NCBI RefSeq assembly: GCF_024158125.1
Contig: NZ_JAMZFT010000001.1
Span: 1,116,001-1,180,000, forward strand
Length of the DNA stretch: 64,000 bases
Reading direction: 5' to 3'
From: Futiania mangrovi
GTDB taxonomy: Bacteria; Pseudomonadota; Alphaproteobacteria; Futianiales; Futianiaceae
Shown here: positions 1 through 11,943 of the stretch, piece by piece
How the letters are laid out: the number at the start of each line of letters is the position of its first letter
Position numbering within the stretch: the first letter of the stretch is position 1
The notes under the pieces: model-generated
Told to the model about the DNA's origin: nothing
The model's input: only the letters and a program-made list of their open reading frames with translations
Databases searched by the model: none
Translations under genes and position numbers: made by a program

Positions 1-2678
<2,678 letters not shown>

Positions 2679-2743
2679 CGATGCCGCCTCCCCCGTCACA
2701 GACCCGGCCTCATCGCCGGGCCGGACCGGCGTGTCCGGACACC

Positions 2744-2860
2744 CTACCCGGCGCCCAGGACCGCGCCCCAGAGCGAAGCTACCCAAACAAGGGACGCGAT
2801 GGCCAGTACCCCGACGATGTCGCCCGCCCGCGGACCGCGGTCTGACCGATGATACTGCAT
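2744..2860 (-). CDS. 38-aa single-pass membrane protein under a LexA-type promoter
   Basis: A short ORF of 38 aa: a charged N-terminus ([14 protein letters not shown]), then one hydrophobic stretch of about 22 residues ([19 protein letters not shown]) to the C-terminus. The ATG at 2860 has an excellent Shine-Dalgarno (GGGAGGGG, about 6 nt upstream). A -35/-10 pair overlapped by a GTTC-N7-GTTC box lies 35-60 nt upstream. Known: Caulobacter SidA is a tiny SOS-induced inner-membrane inhibitor of cell division. Inference: this ORF may play a similar role. There is no sequence-level proof of homology, and the identification rests on size, topology and promoter. It lies 65 nt upstream of dnaE and may be co-transcribed with it. 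Confidence 0.72.
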   Translation of the reverse strand: MQYHRSDRGPRAGDIVGVLAIASLVWVASLWGAVLGAG

Positions 2861-2873
2861 GGCTGCCCCTCCC

Positions 2874-2923
2874 GTTCTTGCTGTGTTCACAAGAACGATA
2901 TGAGAACAAATGCCCTTCGTCAA
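2874..2923 (-). promoter_or_regulatory. SOS promoter with two LexA boxes
   Basis: Read on the minus strand: -35 TTGACG (2918-2923), a 17-bp spacer, -10 TATCGT (2895-2900). The box GTTCTCATATCGTTC (2893-2907) covers the -10, where bound LexA would block RNA polymerase. A second box, GTTC-N7-GTTC read on the plus strand, lies at 2874-2888 between the -10 and the ribosome binding site. GTTC-N7-GTTC is the established alphaproteobacterial LexA site. It points toward the 38-aa ORF and dnaE, and starts just after the lolD stop. Confidence 0.85.
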
Positions 2924-2939
2924 GCGCCTCGCGCCGCGC

Positions 2940-3623
2940 TCAGCTCACCGGAACGATTCGGCCGGCAGACAGTGTCACCGCCCGGTCCATCTGCCGGGCG
3001 AGCGCATGGTTGTGCGTGGCGATCAGCGCGCCCAACCCCTCCTCGCGCGCGAGGCGGACGAGTTCCGCGAAGACCTTGTCGGAGGTTCTCGGGTCGAGGT
3101 TTCCGGTCGGCTCGTCACCCAGAAGCAGGGCCGGCCGGTTGGCGATGGCACGGGCGATGGCGACGCGCTGCTGCTCCCCGCCGGAAAGCTCTGCAGGCCG
3201 GTGGGTGAGCCGCGCCTCGAGCCCCAATGCGGTCAGCAGGGAGATGGCGCGCGTCTCCGCCTCCTCCTCCGGCTTGCCCGCCAGCCGCAGCGGCATCATG
3301 GCGTTCTCGAGCGCCGTGAACTCCGGCAGGAGGTGATGGAACTGGTAGATGAAGCCGATGCGGTCCCGCCGCAGCGCCGTTCGCTCCCGGTCGCCCAGGT
3401 GCGTGGCATCGACGCCCCCGATCCGTACCTCTCCGGAATCGGGCTGTTCGAGCAGGCCCGAGACGTGCAACAGCGTGGACTTGCCCGACCCCGATGGGCC
3501 GACGAGCGCCACAAGTTCGCCCGCGCGGATGTCGAGATCGGCCCCGCGCAGCACCTCCAGCCGCGCCTCGCCCGAGCGATAGCCGCGCTGGATGCCGCGA
3601 AGCACGAGAACGGGCTCACTCAT
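2940..3623 (-). CDS. lolD: Lipoprotein-releasing ABC transporter ATP-binding protein LolD
   Basis: ATPase of the Lol system, which extracts outer-membrane lipoproteins from the inner membrane and hands them to LolA. 227 aa, the normal length. It has Walker [10 protein letters not shown] (about residues 42-50), the signature [14 protein letters not shown], and Walker [13 protein letters not shown], typical of the MacB/LolD branch. Its ATG overlaps the stop of the permease gene by 8 nt (ATGAGTGA), so the two are translationally coupled. The stop codon lies 17 nt from the -35 of the downstream SOS promoter. Confidence 0.97.
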   Translation of the reverse strand: MSEPVLVLRGIQRGYRSGEARLEVLRGADLDIRAGELVALVGPSGSGKSTLLHVSGLLEQPDSGEVRIGGVDATHLGDRERTALRRDRIGFIYQFHHLLPEFTALENAMMPLRLAGKPEEEAETRAISLLTALGLEARLTHRPAELSGGEQQRVAIARAIANRPALLLGDEPTGNLDPRTSDKVFAELVRLAREEGLGALIATHNHALARQMDRAVTLSAGRIVPVS

Positions 3624-4872
3624 AGCGCAGCGCCTCTACCGGATCGAGGCGGGCCGCCCGCCAGGAGGGATAGAGCGTGGCCAGGAAGGACAGCGACAGC
3701 GCCATGACGAGCACGCCCAACACGTCGCCCGCCACGAGTTCGGCCGGCATGCGCGCGAGGAAGTAGATCGTCGGATCGAACAGCGTCACGCCCAGCAGGC
3801 GCGAGATGGCCTGCCGGATCTCCTCGATGTTCCAGCAGAACAGCACGCCGATGACGAGGCCGGCAAGCGTGCCCACAACGCCGATGGCCGCACCGGCGAT
3901 GAAGAAGACACGCATCACCGCGCCGCGCGTCGCCCCCATGGTGCGCAGGATGGCAATGTCGTGCCCCTTGTCCTTCACCAGCATGATGAGGCCCGCGATG
4001 ATGTTCAGCGCGGCCACCAGGATGATGAGGCTGAGGATGAGGAACATCACGTTCCGCTCGACTGCCAGCGCCGCGAAGAAACTCGCGTTCGCCTCCTTCC
4101 AGGTGGTGACGCCCGCGTTGCCGCCGATCGTGTCGTAGACGGAGGGCATGTAGCGTTCGACCTGGTCGGGATTGTCGACCATCAACTCGATGCCGGTGAC
4201 CTCACCCGCCGCCTGGAAATAGACCTGCGCGGGCCCGAGCCCCATGAACACGAGGCTGCCGTCGTACTCCGACATGCCCATCTCGAAGATGGCTGCAACG
4301 GGATAGCCCTTCACGCGCGGCGCGGTGCCGAACGCGGTCTGGCGGCCCTGCGGCGAGATGAGCGTCAGGGTGGAGCCCACACGCAGGCCGAGCCGCTGCG
4401 CCAGGCGGGAGCCCACGGCAACACCGCCCTCCCCAAGGCCCTCGAGACTGCCAGCCAGCACATTGCCGGCGACGAGGTCGAGGCGGGCGAGACTGTCTTG
4501 CGGCATGGCGCGTACAAGGACGCCGCTGTTGACCCCGTTGGCCGAGGCCATGACCTGCCCCTCGACAATGGGGGTCGCGGACACGATGCCGTCGATGCTG
4601 CCGAGCCGCTCCGCCAACGTCTCGTAGTCGTCGATCCGTCCGCCGTAGACCGACACCATGGCATGACCGTTCACGCCGAGGATGCGCTGAACGAGTTCGA
4701 TCCGGAAGCCGTTCATCACCGCCATGACGATGATGAGTGTGGCCACCCCGAGCATGATCCCGAGGAAGGAGAACCCGGCGATGACGGAGATGAAGCCGTC
4801 GCGCCGGCGCGAGCGCAGGTAGCGCAGCGCAAGCTGCCACTCCAGTGCGCCGAAGGGACGGCTTGCGCTCAC
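3616..4872 (-). CDS. lolC: Lipoprotein-releasing ABC transporter permease (LolC/LolE family)
   Basis: Membrane partner of LolD, 418 aa. It has the MacB-type layout: a first transmembrane helix near residues 25-50 ([18 protein letters not shown]), a large periplasmic domain of about 220 residues, then three C-terminal helices. The N-terminal [17 protein letters not shown] is typical of LolC/E. The GTG start at 4872 overlaps the proS stop in a GTGA, which fixes the start; an open frame running on upstream lies antisense-free inside proS and is not used. Whether this is LolC, LolE or a single LolF-type permease cannot be told from this window, because no second copy is present. Confidence 0.93.
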   Translation of the reverse strand: MSASRPFGALEWQLALRYLRSRRRDGFISVIAGFSFLGIMLGVATLIIVMAVMNGFRIELVQRILGVNGHAMVSVYGGRIDDYETLAERLGSIDGIVSATPIVEGQVMASANGVNSGVLVRAMPQDSLARLDLVAGNVLAGSLEGLGEGGVAVGSRLAQRLGLRVGSTLTLISPQGRQTAFGTAPRVKGYPVAAIFEMGMSEYDGSLVFMGLGPAQVYFQAAGEVTGIELMVDNPDQVERYMPSVYDTIGGNAGVTTWKEANASFFAALAVERNVMFLILSLIILVAALNIIAGLIMLVKDKGHDIAILRTMGATRGAVMRVFFIAGAAIGVVGTLAGLVIGVLFCWNIEEIRQAISRLLGVTLFDPTIYFLARMPAELVAGDVLGVLVMALSLSFLATLYPSWRAARLDPVEALRYE

Positions 4873-6191
4873 GCCGAGAGCCGCGCGATGGCGGCCTCGA
4901 GCGTCATTTCCTCCGCCTGGCCGGTCTTGCGGTTCTTCAGTTCGACGACGCCCGCGGCAAGTCCCTTGGGTCCGACGACGAGTTGCCAGGGCAGGCCAAT
5001 CAGGTCCATGACCGCGAACTTGGCGCCCGCCCGCTCCGCCTCGTCGTTGTAGAGCACTTCGACACCGGCGTTTCCAAGCTGGGCGTAGGCCTGCTCGCAA
5101 GCCGCGTCGACCGCCGTGTCGCCCTGCTTCAGATTGACGAGGCCGACCTTGAAGGGGGCCACCGGCTCCGGCCAGACGATGCCGCGCTCGTCGTGGCTCG
5201 CCTCTATGATGCCGCCCACGAGACGCGACACACCGATTCCGTAGGAGCCCATCTCGAGCGGCACGGGCTTGCCGTCGGGGCCCTGCACGCTCGCGCCCAT
5301 CGGCTCGGAATACTTGGTGCCGAAATAGAAGATGTGCCCGACCTCGATGCCGCGGCCAGCAACGCGGCGCGCTTCCGGCACGGCGGCGAAGGCAGCCTCG
5401 TCGTGCATCTCGTCCGTCGCGGCATAATTCGCCGTGAACCCGTCGATGGCCTTTTGCAGACCGCCGACGTCGTCGTAGTCGACGCCCGAAGCCATCCAGT
5501 CCATCTCCAGATAGGCGCGGTCGAAATAGACCTGGCTCTCGCCGGTCTCCGCCAGGATCAGGAATTCGTGGCTCATGTCGCCACCGATGGGACCGCTTTC
5601 CGCGCGCATCGGCACAGCCGTCAGCCCCATGCGCTGGAAGGAGCGCAGATAGGCGAGGAACTGCCGGTTGTAGGTGTGGCGCGCGGCCTCCTTCGAGACG
5701 TCGAAGGAATAGGCGTCCTTCATCAGGAACTCGCGGCCCCGCATCACGCCGAAGCGCGGGCGTACCTCGTCGCGGAATTTCCACTGGATGTGGTAGAGGT
5801 ACTTCGGCAACTCCCGATAGGTGACCGACGCGGCGCGGAAGATGTCGGTGATCATCTCCTCGTTGGTGGGGCCGTAGAGCATGTCGCGGTCGTGCCGGTC
5901 GGTGATGCGCAGCATCTCCTTGCCATAGTCGTCGTAGCGGCCGGACTTGCGCCACAGGTCGGCGGGCTGGATCGTCGGCATCAGCATCTCGACCCAGCCG
6001 GCGCGGTCCTGCTCCTCGCGCACGATCTGCTCGATCTTCTTCAGCACGGCGTGACCCAGCGGCAGCCAGGAATAGATCCCCGCCGCCTCCTGCCGGACCA
6101 TGCCGGCGCGCAGCATGTAGCGGTGCGAGGCGATCTGCGCCTCGGCCGGGGTTTCCTTGAGCGTGGGCAGGAAATAGCGGGTGAGTCGCAT
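4869..6191 (-). CDS. proS: Proline--tRNA ligase, short alphaproteobacterial type
   Basis: Class II aminoacyl-tRNA synthetase charging tRNA-Pro, 440 aa. It lacks the long editing insertion of the E. coli enzyme, as usual for the alphaproteobacterial form. Motif 2 is seen around [16 protein letters not shown] and motif 3 around GIGVSRLV, followed by an anticodon-binding domain. The start [13 protein letters not shown] at 6191 is the conserved N-terminus; the 23 codons upstream in frame do not resemble the family. It is the first gene of proS-lolC-lolD, with a 4-nt overlap to lolC. Confidence 0.97.
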   Translation of the reverse strand: MRLTRYFLPTLKETPAEAQIASHRYMLRAGMVRQEAAGIYSWLPLGHAVLKKIEQIVREEQDRAGWVEMLMPTIQPADLWRKSGRYDDYGKEMLRITDRHDRDMLYGPTNEEMITDIFRAASVTYRELPKYLYHIQWKFRDEVRPRFGVMRGREFLMKDAYSFDVSKEAARHTYNRQFLAYLRSFQRMGLTAVPMRAESGPIGGDMSHEFLILAETGESQVYFDRAYLEMDWMASGVDYDDVGGLQKAIDGFTANYAATDEMHDEAAFAAVPEARRVAGRGIEVGHIFYFGTKYSEPMGASVQGPDGKPVPLEMGSYGIGVSRLVGGIIEASHDERGIVWPEPVAPFKVGLVNLKQGDTAVDAACEQAYAQLGNAGVEVLYNDEAERAGAKFAVMDLIGLPWQLVVGPKGLAAGVVELKNRKTGQAEEMTLEAAIARLSA

Positions 6192-6533
6192 GGAGTGAGC
6201 CTGTCCGTGACGAAACCGATGTCCGCCGGCGTTCTTATGGCATGGACCGCGCGAAGGCAATGCGACGCCTGCGGGACGGAAATGCGGCGGCCCCGGATAG
6301 CCTTGCGCCAGCCCAGATCGTGTCGCGCGAACCGTCGCGCGCGCACGAAAATGCAGGCTGACAGACCCGTCACGAAATGATAGTTTCCGTCCGCTGGGTC
6401 AGGCGACGAGATGGGTGGCCTCAGTCTAGGGAAGAACGCCGGGGACAAACAACAAGCAACCGGCGGCCGATAAACTCGGAAACGCGCGCGGGCCTTCGGG
6501 CAATTACCGCGCGCGTTTGCCTTCGGGCCCGGC
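6192..6533. other. Intergenic region without a supported gene
   Basis: This 342-nt gap lies between proS and the DUF1467 gene, both on the minus strand. It must hold the proS promoter. I see only a weak candidate (TTGCCT then ATAAGA, about 16 nt apart, some 60-90 nt before the proS ATG). The right part holds the hairpin annotated at 6480-6518. Short open frames here have no ribosome binding site and no recognisable protein signature. Confidence 0.6.
6480..6518 (-). terminator. Hairpin after the DUF1467 gene, probable terminator
   Basis: A perfect 12-bp inverted repeat, AAACGCGCGCGG (6480-6491) with CCGCGCGCGTTT (6507-6518) and a 15-nt loop. It lies 15 nt past the stop of the DUF1467 gene. 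The minus-strand transcript ends the stem in UUU but has no longer U-tract, so termination may be only partial. Confidence 0.6.
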
Positions 6534-6803
6534 TCACCTTGCGACCGGATCGAAGCCCGGAATCGAGTCGAGCGTCAGGATCCCCGACGTCGTGAGCCAG
6601 GCATAAAGCCCCCAGATGACGAGGGCTATGAGGGTCGTTGCAATCGCCTTGCGCGCCATGTGCGCGGCGACCGGCGCGCCGGGCTCGGTCCCCTCATCCA
6701 CGGTTCCCTGTTCATGCTGGCTGCGCACGCCCCAGGGCAGCACGGCGAACAGTACGACCCACCAGATGATGGCGAAGGAAACGATGCCTTCGACGATGGA
6801 CAT
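6534..6803 (-). CDS. DUF1467 family membrane protein
   Basis: 89 aa with two predicted membrane helices: residues about 5-27 (GIVSFAIIWWVVLFAVLPWG) and about 53-72 (AIATTLIALVIWGLYAWL). The WWVVLFAVLPWGVR motif after the first helix is the hallmark of DUF1467, a family common in alphaproteobacteria and of unknown function. It lies 27 nt downstream of the methylmalonyl-CoA epimerase gene in the same direction, an arrangement I recall as common in the class, so the two are probably co-transcribed. Nothing in it suggests an enzymatic role. Confidence 0.88.
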   Translation of the reverse strand: MSIVEGIVSFAIIWWVVLFAVLPWGVRSQHEQGTVDEGTEPGAPVAAHMARKAIATTLIALVIWGLYAWLTTSGILTLDSIPGFDPVAR

Positions 6804-6830
6804 GGGCGGCCTCGCTCCCCCGCGCGTGCG

Positions 6831-7235
6831 TCAGACCTGCTCGATCTCGACGAGCGTGCCGCAGAAGTCCTTCGGATGGAGGAACAGTACCGGCTTGCCG
6901 TGCGCCCCGATCTTCGGCTCGCCGTCGCCGAGGACGCGCGCGCCCTCCGCCTTCAGCCGGTCGCGGGCGGCATAGATGTCCTCCACCTCGTAGCAGACAT
7001 GGTGCATGCCGCCGGAGGGGTTCTTTTCCAGGAACTTCGCGATCGGGGAGTTGTCGCCCAGCGGCTCCAGCAGCTCGATCTTGGTGTTCGGCAGTTCCAC
7101 GAACACCGTGGTCACACCGTGGTCCGGTTGCGGCGTCGCCTCCGACACGGTGGCGCCGAGCGCACCGCGATAGACGGCGGCCGCGGCCGCGACATTGGGA
7201 ACGGCGATGGCGACGTGGTTCAGCTTCCCGATCAT
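6831..7235 (-). CDS. mce: Methylmalonyl-CoA epimerase
   Basis: Interconverts (R)- and (S)-methylmalonyl-CoA in the propionyl-CoA to succinyl-CoA route. 134 aa, the usual length. It is a vicinal-oxygen-chelate fold with two beta-alpha-beta-beta-beta modules. Metal ligands are seen as His7 in KLNHVAIAV, the His of GGMHHVCYEV, and the C-terminal Glu of TLVEIEQV. PKDFCGTLVE near the end is strongly conserved in the family. It probably shares a transcript with the DUF1467 gene. No mutase genes are in the window. Confidence 0.94.
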   Translation of the reverse strand: MIGKLNHVAIAVPNVAAAAAVYRGALGATVSEATPQPDHGVTTVFVELPNTKIELLEPLGDNSPIAKFLEKNPSGGMHHVCYEVEDIYAARDRLKAEGARVLGDGEPKIGAHGKPVLFLHPKDFCGTLVEIEQV

Positions 7236-7284
7236 CCCGTGTGGTCCTCTCGAATGCCGTTTCAGGTCTTGATGGTCATATAGG

Positions 7285-8628
7285 TCAGGCGGTGCGGCCG
7301 TGCAGGCGGGCGCGCGCCCGATCCTGTTCGATCAGCGGCAGGAGGCGGTGCATCTCGGGCCCGGCCTCGCGCCCCGTCAGCGCCTTGCGCAGCGGCAGGA
7401 AAAGCGCCTTGCCCTTGCGGCCGGTCTTCGCCTTGAGCGCGCCCGTCAGCGCGCCCCACGTCTCCTGGTCCCAAGGGGTTTCCGGCAGCAGACTAGCGGC
7501 GAGCGCCAGGAACTCCCGGTCCTCCTCCGCGATCTGCGGGGTCACGGGCTCGTTCACCACCGCCCACCAGTCGAGCACGCCGTCGATCCGGGTGATGTTC
7601 TCCCGCACCGTTTCCCAGAAGGCGACGCCGCCGAGCACACCCATCCGCTCCAGCCGCTCCGCCACCGCTGCATAGGGCGTCTCGGACAGGAGCTTTGCGT
7701 TCAGCGCCTCAAGCTCCCGCATGTCGAAGCGGGCAGGCGCGCGGCCGATCTTGCCGATGTCGAACTCCCCGATCAGCGTCGCGAGGTCTCCCCGCACCTC
7801 GACCGCGTCGGACGTGCCGAGCTTGGCAAGCAGCGACAACAGCGCCATCGGTTCCACCCCTTCCTCCCGCATGGAGGCGATGGAGAGCGAGCCGAGCCGC
7901 TTGGACAAGGGGCCGCCGTCGGCGTTCACGAGCAGCGGGTGATGGCCGAAGGCCGGCGGCGCGGCACCCAGCGCGCGGAAGATCTGGATCTGCACACCGG
8001 TATTGGCGACATGGTCCTCGCCCCGGATCACATGGGTGATCTTCTTGTCGACGTCATCCACGACGGAGCAGAGCGTGTAGAGATAGGTGCCGTCAGCGCG
8101 GATCAACACCGGGTCCGACAGCGAAGCCGCGTCGATGGTGACGTCGCCGCGGATCATGTCGGCCCAGCCTGTCGCCTCCTGGTCGAGGAGGAAGCGCCAG
8201 TGCGGGGTGCGCCCCTCCGCCTCGAACGCGGCCTTCTCCTCCGCCGTCAGCTTCAGCGCGGCGCGGTCGTAGACGGGCGGCAGGCCGCGGGCAAGCTGGC
8301 GCTTGCGCTTGCGCTCAAGCTCGTCGGCGGTCTCGTAGCAGGGATAGAGACGCCCCCCCGCAATCAGCAGGTCGCGCACCTCGTCATAGCGCGCCATGCG
8401 GTCCGACTGGCGCATGAAGTCGTCGTGCGAAAGCCCCAGCCATTCGAGGTCGCGCTCGATCCCCTTGGCGAACTCCTCCGTCGACCGTTCCCGGTCGGTG
8501 TCGTCGAGCCGCAGCAGGAAACCGCCGCCGGCGGCGCGCGCGAACAGCCAGTTGAGCAGCGCCGTGCGGACATTGCCGACGTGGATGCGCCCTGTCGGGC
8601 TCGGCGCGAAGCGGACGGTCACGGTCAT
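7285..8628 (-). CDS. gltX: Glutamate--tRNA ligase
   Basis: Class I synthetase charging tRNA-Glu (and possibly tRNA-Gln in organisms that use the amidotransferase route), 447 aa. The HIGH-type motif is RIHVGN in [16 protein letters not shown]. The KMSKS-type motif is PLSKRLGS near residue 240. Many alphaproteobacteria carry two gltX copies of differing specificity; which one this is cannot be read from the sequence alone. Its N-terminus needs no adjustment: [13 protein letters not shown] starts directly on the catalytic fold. nadE lies 88 nt upstream. Confidence 0.96.
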   Translation of the reverse strand: MTVTVRFAPSPTGRIHVGNVRTALLNWLFARAAGGGFLLRLDDTDRERSTEEFAKGIERDLEWLGLSHDDFMRQSDRMARYDEVRDLLIAGGRLYPCYETADELERKRKRQLARGLPPVYDRAALKLTAEEKAAFEAEGRTPHWRFLLDQEATGWADMIRGDVTIDAASLSDPVLIRADGTYLYTLCSVVDDVDKKITHVIRGEDHVANTGVQIQIFRALGAAPPAFGHHPLLVNADGGPLSKRLGSLSIASMREEGVEPMALLSLLAKLGTSDAVEVRGDLATLIGEFDIGKIGRAPARFDMRELEALNAKLLSETPYAAVAERLERMGVLGGVAFWETVRENITRIDGVLDWWAVVNEPVTPQIAEEDREFLALAASLLPETPWDQETWGALTGALKAKTGRKGKALFLPLRKALTGREAGPEMHRLLPLIEQDRARARLHGRTA

Positions 8629-8716
8629 CGGTCAGGCATCCGGTGTGCGAGCAAAGGAAGACGTTCGTGCCGCCTTATAGCGGCTTCGCGCGGGCAGCGC
8701 GAGGGGGCGCGCCCGC

Positions 8717-10384
8717 CTAGCCCTGCCGCGCGTCGCGGAAGGCGTTGGTGATCGGGTAACGGCGGTCGCGGCCGAAGTTGCGCGGGGAGATCTTGACCCC
8801 CGGCGCGGCCTGGCGGCGCTTGTACTCGGCGATGTAGACCAGGTGCTCGATACGCGCGACGGTCGCCCGGTCGAACCCACGCGCCGTCACCTCGTCGACC
8901 GAGCGATCCTCGTCCACCAGCCCGCGCAGGATCGCGTCCAGCACGTCGTAGGGGGGAAGCGAATCCTCGTCCTTCTGGTTCTCGCGCAGTTCCGCGGTGG
9001 GCGGCTTGTCTATGATCCGCTGCGGAATGACGCGGCCCGCGGGGCCGAGTGCGCCTTCGGGACGGTTCTGGTTGCGCCACTCCGACAGCGCGAAGACCTG
9101 TGTCTTGTAGAGGTCCTTCAGCGGATTGAAGCCGCCGCACATGTCCCCGTAGAGCGTGGCGTAGCCCACCGCGACCTCGGACTTGTTGCCGGTCGTGAGC
9201 AACATGGAGCCGAGCTTGTTGGAGACGCCCATCAGCAGGAGCCCGCGCATCCGGCTCTGCAGGTTCTCTTCCGTCACGTCGCGCGGCCGGTCGCCGAAGA
9301 GCGGCGCGAGCGCGGCCTCCGCCGCCGCCACGCCCTCGGCAATCGACACCGTGTCGTAGTGCACGCCCAGCGCGTCGGCGCAGGCCTGGGCGTCCTCGAG
9401 GCTCACCCCGCTCGTGAAGCGCGAAGGCAGCATGATCGTGTGGACCTTGTCGGGGCCAAGCGCGTCCGCCGCGATGGCCGCGGTCAGCGCGGAATCGATG
9501 CCGCCCGAGAGGCCGAGGACGACCGAGGGAAAACGGTTCTTGCGCACATAGTCGCGCAGGCCCCGCATGCAGGCCTGGTAGATCGCGGCATTGCCCTCCG
9601 GCACCGCCGGACGCTCTCCCGTCTCGCAGATCCAGCCGTCGCCCGACCGGCGCCAGTCGGTGATGCGGATCGCGTCGGTCCATGCGGGCATCTGGTGCGC
9701 GAGGCTGCAATCGCCGTTCAGCACGAAGCTGCCGCCGTCGAACACAAGCTCATCCTGGCCGCCAAGCTGGTTGACGTAGACAAGCGGCAGGCCGCTTTCG
9801 GTCACGCGGGCGATGGCCTGCTGCAGGCGGCGGTCGTGCTTCATCACCTCGAAGGGAGATGCGTTGATGGAGACGAGGATTTCTGCGCCCGTCTCCTCCA
9901 GGCACTCCGTCACGTCTGGGGCCCACATGTCCTCGCAGACCATGACGCCGACGCGCACGCCGCGCACGCCGACGGGTCCGGGCAAGGGCCCCTGCGCGAA
10001 CACCCGCGGCTCGTCGAACACGCCATAGTTCGGCAGTTCGTGCTTGAAGCGCCGCGCCTCGATCCCGCCGCCCGCGAGGTGCAGCGCGGCGTTGAACACC
10101 TTGTCCTTCTCCGCCCACGGCACGCCCACGACGACGTCCGGCCCGCCGTCCGCGGTATCCGCCGCCAGCGCCTCGACCGCCGCCATGCACGCCTTCACGA
10201 AAGCGGGCTTGAGGACAAGGTCCTCCTGCGGGTAGCCGCTCAGGAAGCACTCCGTCAGGACCACGAGGTCGGCACCGGCCGCCGCGGCCTCGGCCCTCGC
10301 CGCGCGTGCGAGCGCCAGATTGCCCGCGAGGTCGCCGACGGTCGGATCAGCCTGGACGAGCGCGATACGGAGATGGTCTGTCAT
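8717..10384 (-). CDS. nadE: Glutamine-dependent NAD+ synthase
   Basis: Last step of NAD biosynthesis: amidation of nicotinate-adenine dinucleotide using ammonia from glutamine. 555 aa in two domains. The N-terminal nitrilase-type glutaminase (about 1-265) has catalytic Glu45 (VLTECFLSGYPQED), Lys114 (FKHELPNYG) and Cys150 (VMVCEDMW). The C-terminal ATP-pyrophosphatase domain has the PP-loop SGGIDS at about 293-298. I chose ATG at 10384 (MTDHLRIALVQADPTVGD); the open frame extends 17 codons further but without family similarity. Confidence 0.97.
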   Translation of the reverse strand: MTDHLRIALVQADPTVGDLAGNLALARAARAEAAAAGADLVVLTECFLSGYPQEDLVLKPAFVKACMAAVEALAADTADGGPDVVVGVPWAEKDKVFNAALHLAGGGIEARRFKHELPNYGVFDEPRVFAQGPLPGPVGVRGVRVGVMVCEDMWAPDVTECLEETGAEILVSINASPFEVMKHDRRLQQAIARVTESGLPLVYVNQLGGQDELVFDGGSFVLNGDCSLAHQMPAWTDAIRITDWRRSGDGWICETGERPAVPEGNAAIYQACMRGLRDYVRKNRFPSVVLGLSGGIDSALTAAIAADALGPDKVHTIMLPSRFTSGVSLEDAQACADALGVHYDTVSIAEGVAAAEAALAPLFGDRPRDVTEENLQSRMRGLLLMGVSNKLGSMLLTTGNKSEVAVGYATLYGDMCGGFNPLKDLYKTQVFALSEWRNQNRPEGALGPAGRVIPQRIIDKPPTAELRENQKDEDSLPPYDVLDAILRGLVDEDRSVDEVTARGFDRATVARIEHLVYIAEYKRRQAAPGVKISPRNFGRDRRYPITNAFRDARQG

Positions 10385-10468
10385 GGGCGGGCGGTCATGT
10401 ACCCGGATTTGGGGCCTGTGCCGGGACGAAGGCAAGCCCCCGCCCCGGCGTGGATGGATGGTTCGGCC

Positions 10469-11839
10469 TCAGCTCGCCTTTGCGATCTGCCGGCGTTCCT
10501 CGACAAGGCCTTCCGCGATCAGGAACGCGAGGTCGAGCGACTGGCTGGCATTCAGGCGCGGGTCGCAATGGGTGTGGTACCGCTTGCTCAGGTCGCCTTC
10601 CCCGATGGCCTGCGCGCCGCCCAGACATTCGGTGACGTTCTGCCCCGTCATCTCGAAATGCACGCCGCCTGCATGCGTGCCTTCCGCCTGGTGGACGGCG
10701 AAGAACTGCTGCACCTCGCGCAGGATGCGGTCGAAGGGCCGCGTCTTGTAGCCGGTCGACGCCTTGATCGTGTTGCCGTGCATCGGGTCGCACGACCAGA
10801 CGACGTGGCGCCCCTCGGCCTTGACCTTGCGCACCAGCTTCGGCAGGCCGTCGGTCACCTTGTCGGCGCCGAAGCGCGCGATCAGCGTCATGCGGCCCGG
10901 CTCGTTCTCCGGGTTCAGCAGGTCGATCAGGCGGATCAGTTCGTCCGGCTCCAGCGACGGGCCGCACTTCATGCCGATGGGGTTCTTCACACCACGGCAA
11001 TACTCGATATGCGCGCCGTCCGGCTGGCGGGTGCGGTCGCCGATCCAGATCATGTGGGCCGACGTGTCGTACCAATCGCCGGTCGTGGAATCGACGCGCG
11101 TCATCGCCTGCTCATAAGGCAGCAGCAGCGCCTCGTGCGAGGTGTAGAAGTCCGTTTGCCGAAGCTGCGGCACCGTCGACGGGCTGACGCCGCAGGCTTC
11201 CATGAAGTCCAGCGCCTCGGAAATCTCGTCGGCGAGCTTGCGGTAACGCTCGGCCTCCGTGCTCTTGTCGACGAAGCCCAGCGTCCAGCGGTGGACGTTG
11301 TGCAGGTCGGCATAACCGCCCTGCGCGAACGCGCGGATCAGGTTCAGCGTCGCGGCTGCCTGGCTGTAGGCCTGGAGCATGCGCGCGGGGTCCGGCTGGC
11401 GGCCGTCATCCTCGAAATCCATCGAGTTGATGATGTCGCCGCGGTAGCTCGGAAGCTCCCGGTCGCCCTGCGTCTCCGTCGGCGCCGAGCGCGGCTTGGC
11501 AAACTGGCCGGCCATGCGGCCGACCTTCACGACGGGGCACTTGGCCGCATAGGTCAGGACGACCGCCATCTGCAGCAGCACGCGGAACGTGTCGCGGATG
11601 TTGTCCGGGTGGAACTCGGCAAAGCTTTCGGCGCAGTCGCCGCCCTGCAGCAGGAACGCCTTGCCCGCCGCAACCTCCGCGAGGCTTGCCTTGAGCTTAC
11701 GCGCCTCGCCGGCGAAAACGAGCGGCGGATACTTCGCAAGCGTCGCCTCGACCTCCGACAGACGCCCGGCGTCCGGATAATCGGGAACCTGCTGGATCGG
11801 CTTGCTGCGCCAGCTTGCGGGAGACCATTGTTCAGCCAT
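10469..11839 (-). CDS. aroG: 3-deoxy-7-phosphoheptulonate synthase, class II
   Basis: First committed step of aromatic amino-acid synthesis: phosphoenolpyruvate plus erythrose 4-phosphate gives DAHP. 456 aa of the class II (plant-like) type. Recognisable stretches are [45 protein letters not shown]-like [23 protein letters not shown] and [12 protein letters not shown]. The start [13 protein letters not shown] (11839) is the usual N-terminus. It has its own promoter (11897-11926), and the leader carries a 9-bp GC hairpin just before the ribosome binding region. The upstream gor gene points the same way. Confidence 0.96.
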   Translation of the reverse strand: MAEQWSPASWRSKPIQQVPDYPDAGRLSEVEATLAKYPPLVFAGEARKLKASLAEVAAGKAFLLQGGDCAESFAEFHPDNIRDTFRVLLQMAVVLTYAAKCPVVKVGRMAGQFAKPRSAPTETQGDRELPSYRGDIINSMDFEDDGRQPDPARMLQAYSQAAATLNLIRAFAQGGYADLHNVHRWTLGFVDKSTEAERYRKLADEISEALDFMEACGVSPSTVPQLRQTDFYTSHEALLLPYEQAMTRVDSTTGDWYDTSAHMIWIGDRTRQPDGAHIEYCRGVKNPIGMKCGPSLEPDELIRLIDLLNPENEPGRMTLIARFGADKVTDGLPKLVRKVKAEGRHVVWSCDPMHGNTIKASTGYKTRPFDRILREVQQFFAVHQAEGTHAGGVHFEMTGQNVTECLGGAQAIGEGDLSKRYHTHCDPRLNASQSLDLAFLIAEGLVEERRQIAKAS

Positions 11840-11849
11840 GCCACGATCA

Positions 11850-11870
11850 CGGGCGCGTGGCACGCGCCCG
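11850..11870 (-). promoter_or_regulatory. GC-rich hairpin in the aroG leader
   Basis: A perfect 9-bp inverted repeat, CGGGCGCGT (11850-11858) and ACGCGCCCG (11862-11870), around a 3-nt loop. It ends 10 nt before the aroG start codon, so it covers the place where a ribosome binding site would sit. It could be a terminator for gor read-through, a translation-limiting structure, or both. There is no U-tract. Confidence 0.5.
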
Positions 11871-11896
11871 CCCTTTCACTTGTCCTACCTCTTCTG

Positions 11897-11926
11897 CTTA
11901 TAGTCCGAAGCGCCCGGCAATCTCAA
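11897..11926 (-). promoter_or_regulatory. Probable sigma-70 promoter of aroG
   Basis: On the minus strand, -35 TTGAGA (11921-11926), an 18-bp spacer and -10 TATAAG (11897-11902) lie in the short gap between gor and aroG. The predicted transcript start is about 50 nt before the aroG ATG. The assignment is by consensus match only. Confidence 0.55.
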
Positions 11927-11943
11927 ACGAAACGCGCCCTCCG

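Noticed and set aside
4873-5955. A long N-terminal extension of the lolC frame
   Set aside because: It runs antisense-like through proS in another frame, and the true N-terminus starts at the GTG overlapping the proS stop.
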